Assembly: GCF_015670405.1 (NCBI RefSeq) | Contig: NZ_JADPBQ010000001.1 | Span: 42,271 to 106,270, forward strand | DNA: 64,000 bases | Source of the DNA: Clostridium sp. 1001271B_151109_B4 | GTDB lineage: Bacteria > Bacillota > Clostridia > Clostridiales > Clostridiaceae | Reading direction: 5' to 3' | Shown here: positions 1-10,235 of the stretch, piece after piece | How positions within the stretch are numbered: position 1 is the stretch's first letter | Layout: each line of letters opens with the position of its first letter | Translations under genes and position numbers: made by a program | Notes under the pieces: model-generated | Seen by the model: the letters and a program-made list of their open reading frames with translations, nothing else | The model's database searches: none | What the model was told of the DNA's origin: nothing

Positions 1-1259
1 CCTTCATCCTTAACGATAATAATAATATCATTATTTCTAGGAGTATATTTAATAGTATTTGATAATAGATTTTGAACAACACGTTCTAATGTCATTATGT
101 CACCTTCTACATAGGCATATGAAGGTAAATTAAATTTTACATTTAACTCTTTGTTTTGGAAATCTAATGAGAATTTTTTTACCATACCTTGAAGTAATCT
201 AACTATGTTAAATGACTCTAAATGTAAGGATATTGTTTCAGATTCTAATTTAGATAAATCAAGCATGTTAGTTAATAATAAATTCATTTTATTTGCTTCA
301 TCTATAATAGTATCTAAATATGCAACTGCATCTTTTCCAGAAGCTATACCATCTCTTAAACCTTCAGCATATCCACATATAATACCTAGTGGGGTTCTTA
401 AGTCATGACTTACACTTGATACGAAATCTTTTCTCATATTTTCAAGATTACGCTCTTTTTCAATATCTTTTTCTAATTGAGCATTTTTTTCTTGTAGTGT
501 TTGAAGAGCATTTTCTAAGTTAGATGACAAAAAGTTTAGCGTATTTGCAAGATTACCAATTTCATCATCAGATGTAACTATACACTTTGTATCAAAATCT
601 AAATTAGACATTTTTTTTGCTGCTTTATTTAAATTAATAAGTGGTTTACTAATTAATTTAGAATAAATTTTAGATAAAAATATAGCTAATATTAAAAATC
701 CAATTAATAAATAAAAATAGAAACTACGAATAACACTTGAAGCTTCTTTGATTGGTTGTATAGAAGATACTGAAATAAGTAGTGAGTCATTTTCACTTTG
801 GATTGAAATTGGTGCAACAATTCCTATTTTTTTGTAATCACTACCTTCATTAGTAAAAATGACACTTTGTACTTTATCATATGTTAAAACACCTTCAATT
901 AAATCATTATTTGATAATAAGTCTGAACAAAAATTAGTTAATGATTTCATATCATCTAAGTTTTTATTATCAAAATATGATAAGTATTTTAAGGAACCAT
1001 CTCTTAGTGATATAATTGCAATTCTTGAGTTATTTTTTTCTTCATAATTTTTTAATGCAGAACTTAGTGTTGTAGCATCAAAGTTTTGATAAGAATATAA
1101 TGATTTTATTCGTTTAGCATCTAAAATTAATGATTCTGTCTTTTTAGAAAGATAAAAGTCTTCAAAAAATATATTTTGAAATAAGAAAGTTAAACAAAAT
1201 ACAATCGATATTAAACCAAAGGTTATTAATGTAATTCTTCTAGAAATACTATGCTTCAT
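1..1259 (-). CDS. Sensor histidine kinase (3' end beyond window)
   Basis: Membrane histidine kinase of a two-component system, read by translating the minus strand. It starts at an ATG overlapping the last 11 bases of the upstream response regulator, so the two are translationally coupled. Visible order: TM1 at about residues 9-28, an extracellular sensor region to about 174, TM2 at about 175-196, a HAMP-like linker with a coiled-coil stretch, then the H-box SSVSHDLRTPLG with phospho-accepting His285, and the N-box QNLLSNTIKYT near the window edge. The G-boxes and stop lie outside the window. The ligand cannot be told from the sequence. Confidence 0.93.
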   Translation of the reverse strand, partial: MKHSISRRITLITFGLISIVFCLTFLFQNIFFEDFYLSKKTESLILDAKRIKSLYSYQNFDATTLSSALKNYEEKNNSRIAIISLRDGSLKYLSYFDNKNLDDMKSLTNFCSDLLSNNDLIEGVLTYDKVQSVIFTNEGSDYKKIGIVAPISIQSENDSLLISVSSIQPIKEASSVIRSFYFYLLIGFLILAIFLSKIYSKLISKPLINLNKAAKKMSNLDFDTKCIVTSDDEIGNLANTLNFLSSNLENALQTLQEKNAQLEKDIEKERNLENMRKDFVSSVSHDLRTPLGIICGYAEGLRDGIASGKDAVAYLDTIIDEANKMNLLLTNMLDLSKLESETISLHLESFNIVRLLQGMVKKFSLDFQNKELNVKFNLPSYAYVEGDIMTLERVVQNLLSNTIKYTPRNNDIIIIVKDE

Positions 1260-1935
1260 TTGGAATTTCAAATTTATACCCACTTCCTCTTACTGTAACA
1301 ATATAATTAGCTTTTGACCCTAATTTTTCACGTAATCTTTTTATATTGGTGTCAACTGTTCTTAAATCTCCATAATAATCTATTCCCCATACGTTGTCTA
1401 ATATAGTGTCTCTACTTAATGCAATTCCTAAATTATCAGATAAATAAACTAAAAGTTCGAATTCTTTTGGTGATAGTGTAAGAGCAACATCATTAATTTT
1501 AACTTCATGAGCTAATTTGTTAATAGTTAATCCATTATAATTTTGTGTTGGATTAAAATCATCATCATTATTAGTTGTTCTTTTTAATAAAGCTTTAATT
1601 TTGGCTATTAAAATTTTTGGGGAAAATGGCTTAGTAACGTAATCATCCGCACCCATTTCATAACCAAAAAGTTTATCCTCTTCTTGTCCTTTTGCAGTTA
1701 ATAATATAATTGGAAGATTAGAAACAGTTCTAATTGTTTCTAAAACTGTAATACCATCAATTTTAGGCATCATTATATCTAATAGTATTAAATCAACTTT
1801 GTTGTTTTTAAATACAAATAGTCCTTCATCACCATCAGAAGCTTCTAATACATTAAATCCTTCTGCCTTCAAGTAATCTCTTAACAAAAATCTTATTTTT
1901 AATTCATCTTCTATTATTAATATAGTTTTATTCAT
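1249..1935 (-). CDS. OmpR/PhoB-family response regulator
   Basis: DNA-binding partner of the histidine kinase that follows it. The receiver domain (about residues 1-120) has the acidic pair E9/D10, phospho-acceptor D53 in LLLDIMMP, T80 and K102 (VTKPFSP). A winged-helix DNA-binding domain follows (about 130-225), with the typical RTVDTNIKRLREKLG recognition region. The 228-residue length is normal. The start has an excellent ribosome binding site (GAAGGAGG). The regulon cannot be named; the divergent M16 peptidase gene is a neighbour but there is no evidence that it is a target. Confidence 0.95.
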   Translation of the reverse strand: MNKTILIIEDELKIRFLLRDYLKAEGFNVLEASDGDEGLFVFKNNKVDLILLDIMMPKIDGITVLETIRTVSNLPIILLTAKGQEEDKLFGYEMGADDYVTKPFSPKILIAKIKALLKRTTNNDDDFNPTQNYNGLTINKLAHEVKINDVALTLSPKEFELLVYLSDNLGIALSRDTILDNVWGIDYYGDLRTVDTNIKRLREKLGSKANYIVTVRGSGYKFEIPNEA

Positions 1936-2106
1936 AATGCCTCCTTCAAAATATATTTATTAACTAAATTATAAAACATAATTATATAATTATAAACTAA
2001 TAAGTTAATTTATATCAAAAAGATAAAAAATATGTAGTTATTAAGAAGTTTAGAACAACAAATATTAAATTAAATAAAATATAAAATTTTGAAATTCACT
2101 TAATTG

Positions 2107-2135
2107 TTGATATTAAGTAGCAAACATATTATATT
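2107..2135 (+). promoter_or_regulatory. Likely sigma-A promoter for the M16 peptidase gene
   Basis: TTGATA (2107-2112) and TATATT (2130-2135) are 17 bases apart, about 45 bases before the M16 peptidase start. A second TATAAT (2135-2140) is nearby but badly spaced. This is pattern matching only. Confidence 0.4.
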
Positions 2136-2178
2136 ATAATTCTAGGAAAAAAGTATTTTAGATGGGGGAAGGTAGAAG

Positions 2179-3420
2179 ATGATTAAGTTAAATTTTGATG
2201 TAAAAAAGCATATTCTTAAAAATGGATTAGAAGTCATTACTATAAAAAAGAATACCCAAATCTCATCAATTAACATAGGAATTAAAGTTGGTGCCTTAAA
2301 TGAAACTCTTGAGGAAAAAGGGATTTCACATTTTATAGAACATATGATTTTTAAAGGAACTGATAATAGAACATTTCAAAAGTTAAATGATGAATTAGAG
2401 TCTTTAGGTGGAGAATATAATGCTTATACAGATTATTCTCAAACAGTATATTCAATTAGTTGCTTAGAAGAGGAGTTCATAAATGGTATTGAGTTATTAA
2501 GTGATATGCTTATTAATTCAAGGTTTCCAGAAGAAGAAGTCGATAAAGAAAGGGGAGTAATTTTAGCAGAAATAAGATCTAGTAAAGATAGTGTTGAAGA
2601 TTTTAGCTTTAAAAGAATTAATGAGGTTGCATTTGAACATAGTTCTTTAAAGTATGATGTTGCTGGATTAGATGAAAATGTGAAAAAATTTACAAGAGAA
2701 CAGCTTTATAATTATTATAAGAGATATTATGTGCCAAACAATTCGTTAATAACAATGGTATCATCAAGAGAACATGATGAAGCAATAAAGGAAATAGAAA
2801 AATATTTTGCTAAATGGGAACCTAAAGAGGTAACAGCTTTAAAGGTTAAAGATGAAAAAAATAAAAATATTAAGGTAGTAAGCACTAAAGAAAACATTGA
2901 ATTGAGTACAATAATTTATTTGTTTACTTTTTATGATTTAGATAAAAAAAGAGAACTTCCTTTACGAATTTTAAATCATAGATTAGGTGAAAGTGCCAAC
3001 TCTCTGCTATTTAGAGAAGTTAGAGAAAATAGAGGGTTAGCATATGACATCTACTCTCATTTAGATATTACTAAAAATGTAAAAACATTATATGTTTATA
3101 CAGCTGTAGATGAAGAGGATATAGAAGATGCTTCTAAAGCAATAGAAGAGATTTTTAAAGATATAAAGACTAAAAAAATAGTAATTGGAGATAATGATTT
3201 AAATATAATGAAAAAGGTTCATAAGACAGCTGTGATTTCCACATTAGAAGATTCAGTTGAATTATGTAGTTATATTTTAAGTCAAAGCTTAGAAGGTGAG
3301 GATATATTTGAATTCTTAGAAGATATGGAAAGCCTAAATAGTATTACAGCAGATGAAATATATGAAGTTGCAAATAAAGTTTTAAATAATCCTACAGTTC
3401 ATATACTAAAATCATCATAA
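2179..3420 (+). CDS. M16 family zinc peptidase
   Basis: Pitrilysin/processing-peptidase-type metallopeptidase. The inverted zinc motif HFIEH gives H51, catalytic E54 and H55; the distal glutamate is in the ERGVILAEI segment near residue 130. The C-terminal half (LFREVRENRGLAYDIYS) is the usual second M16 domain. At 413 residues it is the size of a stand-alone bacterial M16B protein, like Bacillus YmxG. The strong ribosome binding site (GGGGGAAGG) fixes the start. recX follows after 13 bases, so the two are probably co-transcribed. The substrate is unknown. Confidence 0.9.
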   Translation: MIKLNFDVKKHILKNGLEVITIKKNTQISSINIGIKVGALNETLEEKGISHFIEHMIFKGTDNRTFQKLNDELESLGGEYNAYTDYSQTVYSISCLEEEFINGIELLSDMLINSRFPEEEVDKERGVILAEIRSSKDSVEDFSFKRINEVAFEHSSLKYDVAGLDENVKKFTREQLYNYYKRYYVPNNSLITMVSSREHDEAIKEIEKYFAKWEPKEVTALKVKDEKNKNIKVVSTKENIELSTIIYLFTFYDLDKKRELPLRILNHRLGESANSLLFREVRENRGLAYDIYSHLDITKNVKTLYVYTAVDEEDIEDASKAIEEIFKDIKTKKIVIGDNDLNIMKKVHKTAVISTLEDSVELCSYILSQSLEGEDIFEFLEDMESLNSITADEIYEVANKVLNNPTVHILKSS

Positions 3421-3433
3421 GGTGGTAATAATT

Positions 3434-4072
3434 ATGAATATAATAACAAAAATTGAAGTAGGAAAAAGGAATAAGGAACGAGTAAATATTTATATTGATG
3501 AAGAGTATGCTTTTTCAATTAGTGCTGAATTGGTATACAAAGAAAATATAAAGGTTAAAGATAAAATTGATGTTGATTCTTTAAAAAAGTTAGCAGATGA
3601 AGATAACTATATAAAATGCAAAAATACAGCTCTTAAAACAATTGAGCGAACTTATAAAAGTGAAAAGGAATTAGTACAAAAGTTAGCATTAAAGGGTTAT
3701 GATGACCATATAATTAATCGTACAATAAATTTTATGAAAGAATATAATTTATTAAATGATAATAATTATGCAACCATGTATGTTAAAGATAGATCGAGAA
3801 ACGTAGGGAAAAAGAAAATTAAGTACTCTTTACTTCAAAAAGGAATTGATGAAGAGATTATTGAAAGTGAACTAGAAAAAATAAATAATGATGAGGTTAA
3901 AGTTACTGTTTTTGAAATGGCTTTAAAAAAATACAAAGTATTTAGTAAAAGAGAAAATGATAATTATAAACTAACGCAAAAGTTATATAGATTTTTAATG
4001 GGGAAGGGGTATGATTATGATTTAATTAAAGATGTTGTGAAATCTATAGTTAAATCAGAAGATTTCGAATAA
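3434..4072 (+). CDS. recX: Regulatory protein RecX
   Basis: RecX-family modulator of RecA filaments. The 212 residues show the three-helix RecX repeats (for example CKNTALKTIERTYKSEKEL and LLNDNNYATMYVKDRSRN). The ATG at 3434 is preferred over an upstream in-frame GTG at 3422 because AAGGTGG (3419-3425) is correctly spaced for the ATG and overlaps the GTG. It lies between the M16 peptidase and a transglutaminase-like gene, with short gaps that suggest one transcript. recA is not in the window. Confidence 0.9.
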   Translation: MNIITKIEVGKRNKERVNIYIDEEYAFSISAELVYKENIKVKDKIDVDSLKKLADEDNYIKCKNTALKTIERTYKSEKELVQKLALKGYDDHIINRTINFMKEYNLLNDNNYATMYVKDRSRNVGKKKIKYSLLQKGIDEEIIESELEKINNDEVKVTVFEMALKKYKVFSKRENDNYKLTQKLYRFLMGKGYDYDLIKDVVKSIVKSEDFE

Positions 4073-4086
4073 AAGGAGCAATCTTA

Positions 4087-5142
4087 ATGAATGAAATACT
4101 CTCTTATGCTATATGTTTTTTTATTATAATATTAGGAGTTACAGACAGTGTAAAAAGGTCATTGAATGGAAGAAATGTAACTTTTGCTCTAGAGAGGGTC
4201 CTTTATTATATTTCTATATTTATTACAATCTTAATAATTTCTTTAAGGATTGATGTTATTATTAAAGGTATTACTAAAATATCAATTTCATATTTTAAAT
4301 TAACGAGTGTTTATAATGATATTTGTAAGATAGCATTATTGGTAGGGTTATTCTTTTTACTCCAAGTATCGTTTTATATGATATTTAGAAAAGTTATTAT
4401 ACCGATGTTTAAGGGATTAAATAAGGCAAATAGTGTTTTGATTGTTATATTATCATCAATATTTGGAACAATAAAAGGCTTAGTGGCAATACTAATATTT
4501 TTTATAGCATTAATTATGTACAATAATACTATAGGAATTTATAATAAAGTTGATTTATTTAGTTATAATAAGGTTTATGAGAAGTTATCTTCTGAAATAG
4601 CAAAAAATAATAGTGACCTTACAGACGAAATTGTAGAAAATTTTCTACCAACAAGTAATATAATTATTTACTATAATGGTGTCACATTGGATGAAGGAGT
4701 TAAATCTACAAATGAAATTGATGAAAAGGCAAAAGAGTTAACTAGTGGTGTAACAAATGATATGGATAAAGCTAGAATATTATATTCTTGGATTGGAAGT
4801 AATTTAGAATATGATTATGATAGAGCAGAAAAAGCATTAAATAATGAAAAGGTTGAAAATAGTGGAGCTATTTCAGCATTTGAAAACCAAAGTGGTATTT
4901 GTTTTGATTATTCTTGTCTTTATGTTGCTATGGCAAGAGCAGTAGACTTAAAGGTTAGATTATTAACTGGTACAGCATATGATGGGAAACAATATGGACC
5001 ACATGCATGGAACGAAGTTTATATTAGTGAGATAGAAAGTTGGATACCAGTAGATACCACTTTTTATTTAGCAGGAGATTATTTTAATAATGATGATTTT
5101 TATGAAGATCATATAACTGATAGTATTGCAGGAGAATGGTAA
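4087..5142 (+). CDS. Membrane protein with transglutaminase-like domain
   Basis: The N-terminal third is hydrophobic, with about four predicted membrane segments (roughly residues 1-20, 35-55, 80-105, 115-140). The C-terminal half is a transglutaminase-like cysteine protease fold with the triad visible: Cys272 in GICFDYSCLY, His306 in GPHAWNEVY, Asp323 in WIPVDTTF. Families of this type are proteases, peptide N-glycanases or cross-linking enzymes; the topology suggests action at the cell surface, but the substrate is unknown. A terminator follows the stop directly, so this ends the M16-recX transcript. Confidence 0.85.
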   Translation: MNEILSYAICFFIIILGVTDSVKRSLNGRNVTFALERVLYYISIFITILIISLRIDVIIKGITKISISYFKLTSVYNDICKIALLVGLFFLLQVSFYMIFRKVIIPMFKGLNKANSVLIVILSSIFGTIKGLVAILIFFIALIMYNNTIGIYNKVDLFSYNKVYEKLSSEIAKNNSDLTDEIVENFLPTSNIIIYYNGVTLDEGVKSTNEIDEKAKELTSGVTNDMDKARILYSWIGSNLEYDYDRAEKALNNEKVENSGAISAFENQSGICFDYSCLYVAMARAVDLKVRLLTGTAYDGKQYGPHAWNEVYISEIESWIPVDTTFYLAGDYFNNDDFYEDHITDSIAGEW

Positions 5143-5168
5143 AAGCGCTTATTAAAGCGCTTTTTTAT
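5142..5168 (+). terminator. Rho-independent terminator after the transglutaminase-like gene
   Basis: Perfect 9-bp stem AAAGCGCTT (5142-5150) / AAGCGCTTT (5155-5163) with ATTA loop, then T-rich. It starts at the stop codon and covers the stop codon of the convergent TPR gene, so it may also serve the minus strand. Confidence 0.85.
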
Positions 5169-5508
5169 TTTTAGAAATTAATAAATTTATAGCTTTTTCA
5201 CAGTCTTTATCTGAGGCATCTAAAGCCCAGGCTCTGTTAAAATAAATCAGTGCTTTATTTACATTTTCAAGCATTGCATAGCAATATGCTAAATTAAAAT
5301 AATACTTACTTTCTTTTTGTATACTTAAAGCCTTTCTAAGCATTTCAATCGCGCTATTAAAATCCTTAAGTTTAATGTAACATACACCGGCATTATAATA
5401 AGCGCAACTTTCATTTTCACCTACTTCAATAGATTCTATGTAATTTTCGATTGCTTTAGAGTAATCTTTATTATTATAATATTTATTTCCTTCATTAAAG
5501 TAACTCAT
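5152..5508 (-). CDS. Small tetratricopeptide-repeat protein
   Basis: 118 residues made almost entirely of TPR units, each with the helix-turn-helix spacing and conserved Gly/Ala/Tyr positions: about 3-36 (YYNNKDYSKAIENYIESIE), 37-70 (AYYNAGVCYIKLKDFNSAI) and 71-104 (YYFNLAYCYAMLENVNKAL). TPR proteins are protein-binding scaffolds; there is no signal peptide or extra domain, so the partner is unknown. The ribosome binding site AGGAGG sits before the ATG. It is a monocistronic minus-strand gene. Confidence 0.85.
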   Translation of the reverse strand: MSYFNEGNKYYNNKDYSKAIENYIESIEVGENESCAYYNAGVCYIKLKDFNSAIEMLRKALSIQKESKYYFNLAYCYAMLENVNKALIYFNRAWALDASDKDCEKAINLLISKNKKAL

Positions 5509-5726
5509 ATTAACCTCCTAAGTATTTACTCAGATATTTTAATTATTGTCTTTACCACATAATATTATTCACAAAATATATTTTTTAGAAGATAATATAT
5601 ATCAACCAAATGTTAGTAAATATTTAACAAAAGGAAAATATTGGGGGTAATGTTTATTTAATATGAAAAATTCAAATTTATGTGATATAATTAGTTCGAT
5701 ATATTAATTGAAGAGAGTGGTAAAAT

Positions 5727-8700
5727 ATGATGAGTTATAAATTAGGAATTGATGCAGGATCTACTACAATAAAAGTTGTGGTATTAGATAATTATAATAA
5801 GGTAATTTATAGTGATTATAGGAGACATTTTTCAGATATAAAAACTACTTTAAATAATTCATTAAAAGAATGTTTTGAAAGTATTGGTAATGTTAATTTA
5901 AAAGTAACTGTTACAGGTTCTGGTGGAATAGGAGTATCACAGTGGCTAAAATGTAAATTTGAGCAAGAAGTTATATCTTGTACTAGGGCAGTAGAAGAGT
6001 TTATAAATAAAACAGATGTTGTTATTGAACTCGGGGGAGAAGATGCTAAAATAACTTATTTAAAAGGTGGAATAGATCAAAGGATGAATGGAACATGTGC
6101 TGGTGGAACAGGTGCATTTATTGATCAAATGGCCATTTTATTAAATACTGATGCAAAGGGATTAAATATATTAGCAAAAGAGGCAACCAATATTTATCCA
6201 ATAGCTTCAAGGTGTGGAGTTTTTGCAAAAACTGATATACAACCATTAATTAATGAGGGAGCAAAGAAAGGTGATATTGCAGCATCAATATTTCAAGCCG
6301 TTGTAGATCAAACAATAAGTGGACTAGCATGTGGTAAACCTATTAGAGGTAATGTTGCATTTCTTGGTGGGCCACTTCATTTTCTTGATAGTTTAAGGGA
6401 AAGATTTATTAAAACTTTAAATTTAAAAGAAGGTGAATACTTTGCACCAGATAATTCAGAAATTTATGTTGCTTTAGGAGCAGCAATATTAGCAGAAAAT
6501 AGTGAAATAATTAATTCTAATGAGTTAATAAATAGATTGAATGAAATCGGCGCTAAAACAATAGTAAATGATTCATTAGAACCATTATTTATTAATGAGG
6601 AAGATTATAATAAATTTAAGCAAAGACATAGTTTAAGTATTGTTCCTAAAGGCGATTTATATAAATATAAGGGGAAAGTATTTATAGGGATAGATGCAGG
6701 ATCGACTACAACTAAAGCTGTTGTTTTAGGTGAACATGGAGAATTATTATATTCTAGTTACAACAATAATGAAGGAAGTCCTTTAAATAAAACTATAGAT
6801 ATTTTAAAAGAAATATATCTATTATTAAATAAAGATGTACACATAGCAAAAGCTACAGTTACTGGCTATGGAGAAGGTTTAATTAAAGCAGCTCTAGGGG
6901 TAGATATTGGTGAAATAGAAACAATTTGTCATTTTAGAGGTGCGAAAGAATTTATGCCTAATGTAGATTTTATATTAGACATAGGTGGACAAGATATGAA
7001 AGCATTAATGATTAAAGATGGAGTGATTAATAATATTTTGTTAAATGAAGCATGTTCATCAGGATGTGGTTCATTTATTGAAGGGTTTAGTAAGTCCCTA
7101 GGAATTTCTATTGATGAGTTTTCTAAGTTGGCTATAAAATCAAAACGTCCAGTTGATTTAGGTTCAAGGTGTACTGTATTTATGAACTCAAAGGTAAAGC
7201 AAGTACAAAAAGAAGGTGCAAGTATTGCAGATATTTCTGCAGGTCTTTCTTATTCGGTAATAAAAAATGCTTTATATAAAGTAATTAAAATTAGAAACTT
7301 TGATGAATTAGGTAAAAATATTATAGTGCAAGGTGGTACTTTTTATAACGATGGAATATTAAGAAGCTTTGAAAAAGTTACAGGTATTGATGTTGTAAGA
7401 CCTGAAATAGCAGGTCTAATGGGAGCATATGGAGCAGCGTTAATAGCTAAGGAATCTTATAAAGATGGTGAGATATCATCATTAATAACAAGAGATAAAA
7501 TTAATGATTTCACAATAGAAACAAGTTGTGAAAGGTGTGGAAGATGTGGGAACAATTGCTTGTTAACAATAAATAAATTTAGTGAAAATGAAAATTATAT
7601 TACAGGAAATAGATGTGAAAGACCTCTTGGGAATATTGAAAAAAAAGTAGATGTACCTAATTTATATAAATATAAGTTAAAAAGAATATTTTCTTATAAA
7701 TCTTTAAGTAAGGAAGAAGCTGTAAGGGGCGAAATAGGTATACCTCGTGTTTTAAATATATATGAAAATTATCCATTTTGGTTTACTTTCTTAACAAAAT
7801 TAAGGTTTAGGGTAGTATTATCTCCAGTTTCTAATAAAGATATATTTAAATTAGGAATAGAAACTATACCATCAGAATCGGCTTGCTATCCAGCTAAAAT
7901 AAGTCATGGGCATATTATGCATTTAATTAATAAGGGAATTAAAACTATTTTTTATCCGTGTATCCCTTATGAATATAAAGAAGATAGTGGGGCTAATAAT
8001 CATTATAACTGCCCAATGGTTACATCATATCCAGATGTTATTAAAAATAATATAGATGAATTAAAAGATAAAGATATAAAATACCTTTCACCATTTTTAT
8101 CATTGCATAATAAAGAAAAACTTTATAAAAGGCTTTATGAAATTTTTGAAGAGTTTAATGTTACTAAAAAAGAAGTAATAAATGCCGTGGATGCTGCTTT
8201 TAAAGAAAGAGAAAGTGTAGTTAATGATATAAGAAAAAAAGGTGAAGAAACATTAAAATATATTGAAGATAACAACATGAAGGGTATTGTTTTAAGTGGT
8301 AGACCATATCATGTTGACCCTGAAATTAATCATGGATTAACAGATATTATAACATCATTTAATATGGCTGTATTTACTGAAGATAGTGTTGCTCATTTAG
8401 GTGATTTAAATAGACCGATAAGAGTAGTTGATCAGTGGATGTATCATACTAGGCTATATAGAGCTGCTGCATTTGTAAAGGAGAGAAAGGATTTAGAATT
8501 AATACAGTTAACATCATTTGGTTGTGGATTAGATGCTGTTACTAGCGACCAGGTATCCGAAATATTAGCTAGTAAAGGAAAGATGTATACATTAATAAAA
8601 ATAGATGAAGGAAGCAATTTAGGTGCTGTTAAGATAAGAATAAGATCCTTAAAAGCAGCAATGGAAGAAAGAGAAAAAAATAATGTTGTATTAAAAAATA

Positions 8701-10016
8701 TTGATAACAGTTATGAAACAAATGTGTTTACAAAGGAAATGAAAAAAGATTGGACAATACTTGCACCTCAGATGTCACCTATGCATTTTCAATTTGTAGA
8801 AAAAGCTGCAAAAGCTAGTGGTTATAATATTGAGGTATTACCTGCAAATGATAAAGATGCTATTGAAGAAGGTGTTAAATATGTTAATAATGATGCTTGC
8901 TATCCTTCAATACTAGTTATTGGACAAATGATTCATGCATTAAAAAGTGGAAAATATGATCCAAATAAAACAGCATTAATTATTACACAAACTGGTGGAG
9001 GCTGTAGAGCAACTAATTATGTTGGATTTTTGAAGAAAGGCTTAAGGGAGGCAGGTTTTCCTAATGTACCTATTATTTCATTAAATGCATTAGGTATGGA
9101 AAAACAACCTGGATTTACAATTTCATATGGGTTAATAAAGAAGCTTATGATGGGTATCATTTATGGTGACTTATTTATGAGGGTGCTTTATAGGGTGAGA
9201 CCTTATGAAGTTGTTAAGGGATCTGCAAATAAGTTATATGAATTCTATCGAGAAAAGGCATTTGAAAATATAAATAATGGTAGTAAACGTGAAATGAATA
9301 AAATAGTTAAAGAAATAGTTAAAGCCTTTGATACTCTTGAAATTAATGATTTAGTTAAGCCAAAGGTAGGTATAGTAGGAGAAATATTGGTTAAATATCA
9401 TCCAACAGCAAATAATAATATAATAGATGTTTTAGAAAATGAAGGGGCAGAAGTAGTTGTGCCTGAATTATTAGATTTCTTTTTATATTGTTGTTATAAC
9501 TCTAAATTTAAAAATAGATATTTATCAGGAAGTAAAATAACAAAGACTGGGTGTGATATTGCAATTTCCTATATTGAAGCATATAGAAAATTTGTAGTGA
9601 AAGAATTACAAGATAGTGAAAGATTTGGATATCCAACTACTATAAGTCATTTAGCAGAAAAGGCAGCTAATGTTGTTTCTTTAGGTAACCAAACAGGTGA
9701 AGGATGGTTATTGACAGGTGAGATGGTAGAATTAATCGAAAATAATGTAAATAATATTGTTTGTATTCAACCATTTGCATGCTTACCTAATCATGTAACA
9801 GGAAAAGGAATGATTAAGGCATTAAAAAATAAATATCCTTTGGCAAACATAATTGCTGTAGATTATGATCCAGGTGCATCAGAAGTTAATCAATTAAATA
9901 GAATAAAGCTTATGATGTCAGTAGCATTTAAGAACTTAAAATTGCCACAAGAAAACTATGGTTATAGAAAAGAAATTAAAATAGATGTTAATACTTTAAG
10001 AACTAATAATATATAA
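5727..10016 (+). CDS. Giant 2-hydroxyacyl-CoA dehydratase activase-like protein (BadF/BcrA-type ATPase plus DUF2229 regions)
   Basis: A 1429-residue multidomain protein. Two tandem ASKHA ATPase domains begin at residues 1-265 ([16 protein letters not shown]) and about 315-580 ([15 protein letters not shown]), each with the glycine-rich motifs and the conserved Cys of activases ([21 protein letters not shown]). A Cys cluster, [11 protein letters not shown] at about 608-618, looks like an Fe-S site. The rest matches the activase-related DUF2229 / HgdB-like arrangement ([17 protein letters not shown]). Known activases use ATP to push an electron into 2-hydroxyacyl-CoA dehydratases or benzoyl-CoA reductase; no such dehydratase is encoded nearby, so the client is unknown. 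Start ATG 5727 or ATG 5730. Confidence 0.9.
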   Translation: MMSYKLGIDAGSTTIKVVVLDNYNKVIYSDYRRHFSDIKTTLNNSLKECFESIGNVNLKVTVTGSGGIGVSQWLKCKFEQEVISCTRAVEEFINKTDVVIELGGEDAKITYLKGGIDQRMNGTCAGGTGAFIDQMAILLNTDAKGLNILAKEATNIYPIASRCGVFAKTDIQPLINEGAKKGDIAASIFQAVVDQTISGLACGKPIRGNVAFLGGPLHFLDSLRERFIKTLNLKEGEYFAPDNSEIYVALGAAILAENSEIINSNELINRLNEIGAKTIVNDSLEPLFINEEDYNKFKQRHSLSIVPKGDLYKYKGKVFIGIDAGSTTTKAVVLGEHGELLYSSYNNNEGSPLNKTIDILKEIYLLLNKDVHIAKATVTGYGEGLIKAALGVDIGEIETICHFRGAKEFMPNVDFILDIGGQDMKALMIKDGVINNILLNEACSSGCGSFIEGFSKSLGISIDEFSKLAIKSKRPVDLGSRCTVFMNSKVKQVQKEGASIADISAGLSYSVIKNALYKVIKIRNFDELGKNIIVQGGTFYNDGILRSFEKVTGIDVVRPEIAGLMGAYGAALIAKESYKDGEISSLITRDKINDFTIETSCERCGRCGNNCLLTINKFSENENYITGNRCERPLGNIEKKVDVPNLYKYKLKRIFSYKSLSKEEAVRGEIGIPRVLNIYENYPFWFTFLTKLRFRVVLSPVSNKDIFKLGIETIPSESACYPAKISHGHIMHLINKGIKTIFYPCIPYEYKEDSGANNHYNCPMVTSYPDVIKNNIDELKDKDIKYLSPFLSLHNKEKLYKRLYEIFEEFNVTKKEVINAVDAAFKERESVVNDIRKKGEETLKYIEDNNMKGIVLSGRPYHVDPEINHGLTDIITSFNMAVFTEDSVAHLGDLNRPIRVVDQWMYHTRLYRAAAFVKERKDLELIQLTSFGCGLDAVTSDQVSEILASKGKMYTLIKIDEGSNLGAVKIRIRSLKAAMEEREKNNVVLKNIDNSYETNVFTKEMKKDWTILAPQMSPMHFQFVEKAAKASGYNIEVLPANDKDAIEEGVKYVNNDACYPSILVIGQMIHALKSGKYDPNKTALIITQTGGGCRATNYVGFLKKGLREAGFPNVPIISLNALGMEKQPGFTISYGLIKKLMMGIIYGDLFMRVLYRVRPYEVVKGSANKLYEFYREKAFENINNGSKREMNKIVKEIVKAFDTLEINDLVKPKVGIVGEILVKYHPTANNNIIDVLENEGAEVVVPELLDFFLYCCYNSKFKNRYLSGSKITKTGCDIAISYIEAYRKFVVKELQDSERFGYPTTISHLAEKAANVVSLGNQTGEGWLLTGEMVELIENNVNNIVCIQPFACLPNHVTGKGMIKALKNKYPLANIIAVDYDPGASEVNQLNRIKLMMSVAFKNLKLPQENYGYRKEIKIDVNTLRTNNI

Positions 10017-10114
10017 ATATTATTATAAATTTTATACAAAAGGAATTTGAATAATTTAGTCATTTTAAATTATTAATATAGTATTTATATAAGAAAATAA
10101 ATAAAAGTTAACTT

Positions 10115-10174
10115 AAAATAAAGAAGATTTTTAAAAAAATTCGACATTTTTTTTAAATCCTCTTTATTTTTTTT
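10115..10174 (+). terminator. Terminator after the activase-like gene
   Basis: Long stem: AAATAAAGAAGATTT (10116-10130) pairs, with one mismatch, with AAATCCTCTTTATTT, plus an inner A-run/T-run stem, followed by eight T. It lies just upstream of the next gene's promoter-like TATAAT (10186-10191). Confidence 0.75.
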
Positions 10175-10235
10175 CATCTCTTTACTATAATGTACTTATG
10201 TTTTAATACGTTAAATTAGTGGCAGGAGAGATAGT

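Noticed and set aside
205..1047. Plus-strand open frames over the histidine kinase
   Set aside because: The minus strand gives a complete kinase with H-box and N-box; the plus frames are antisense.
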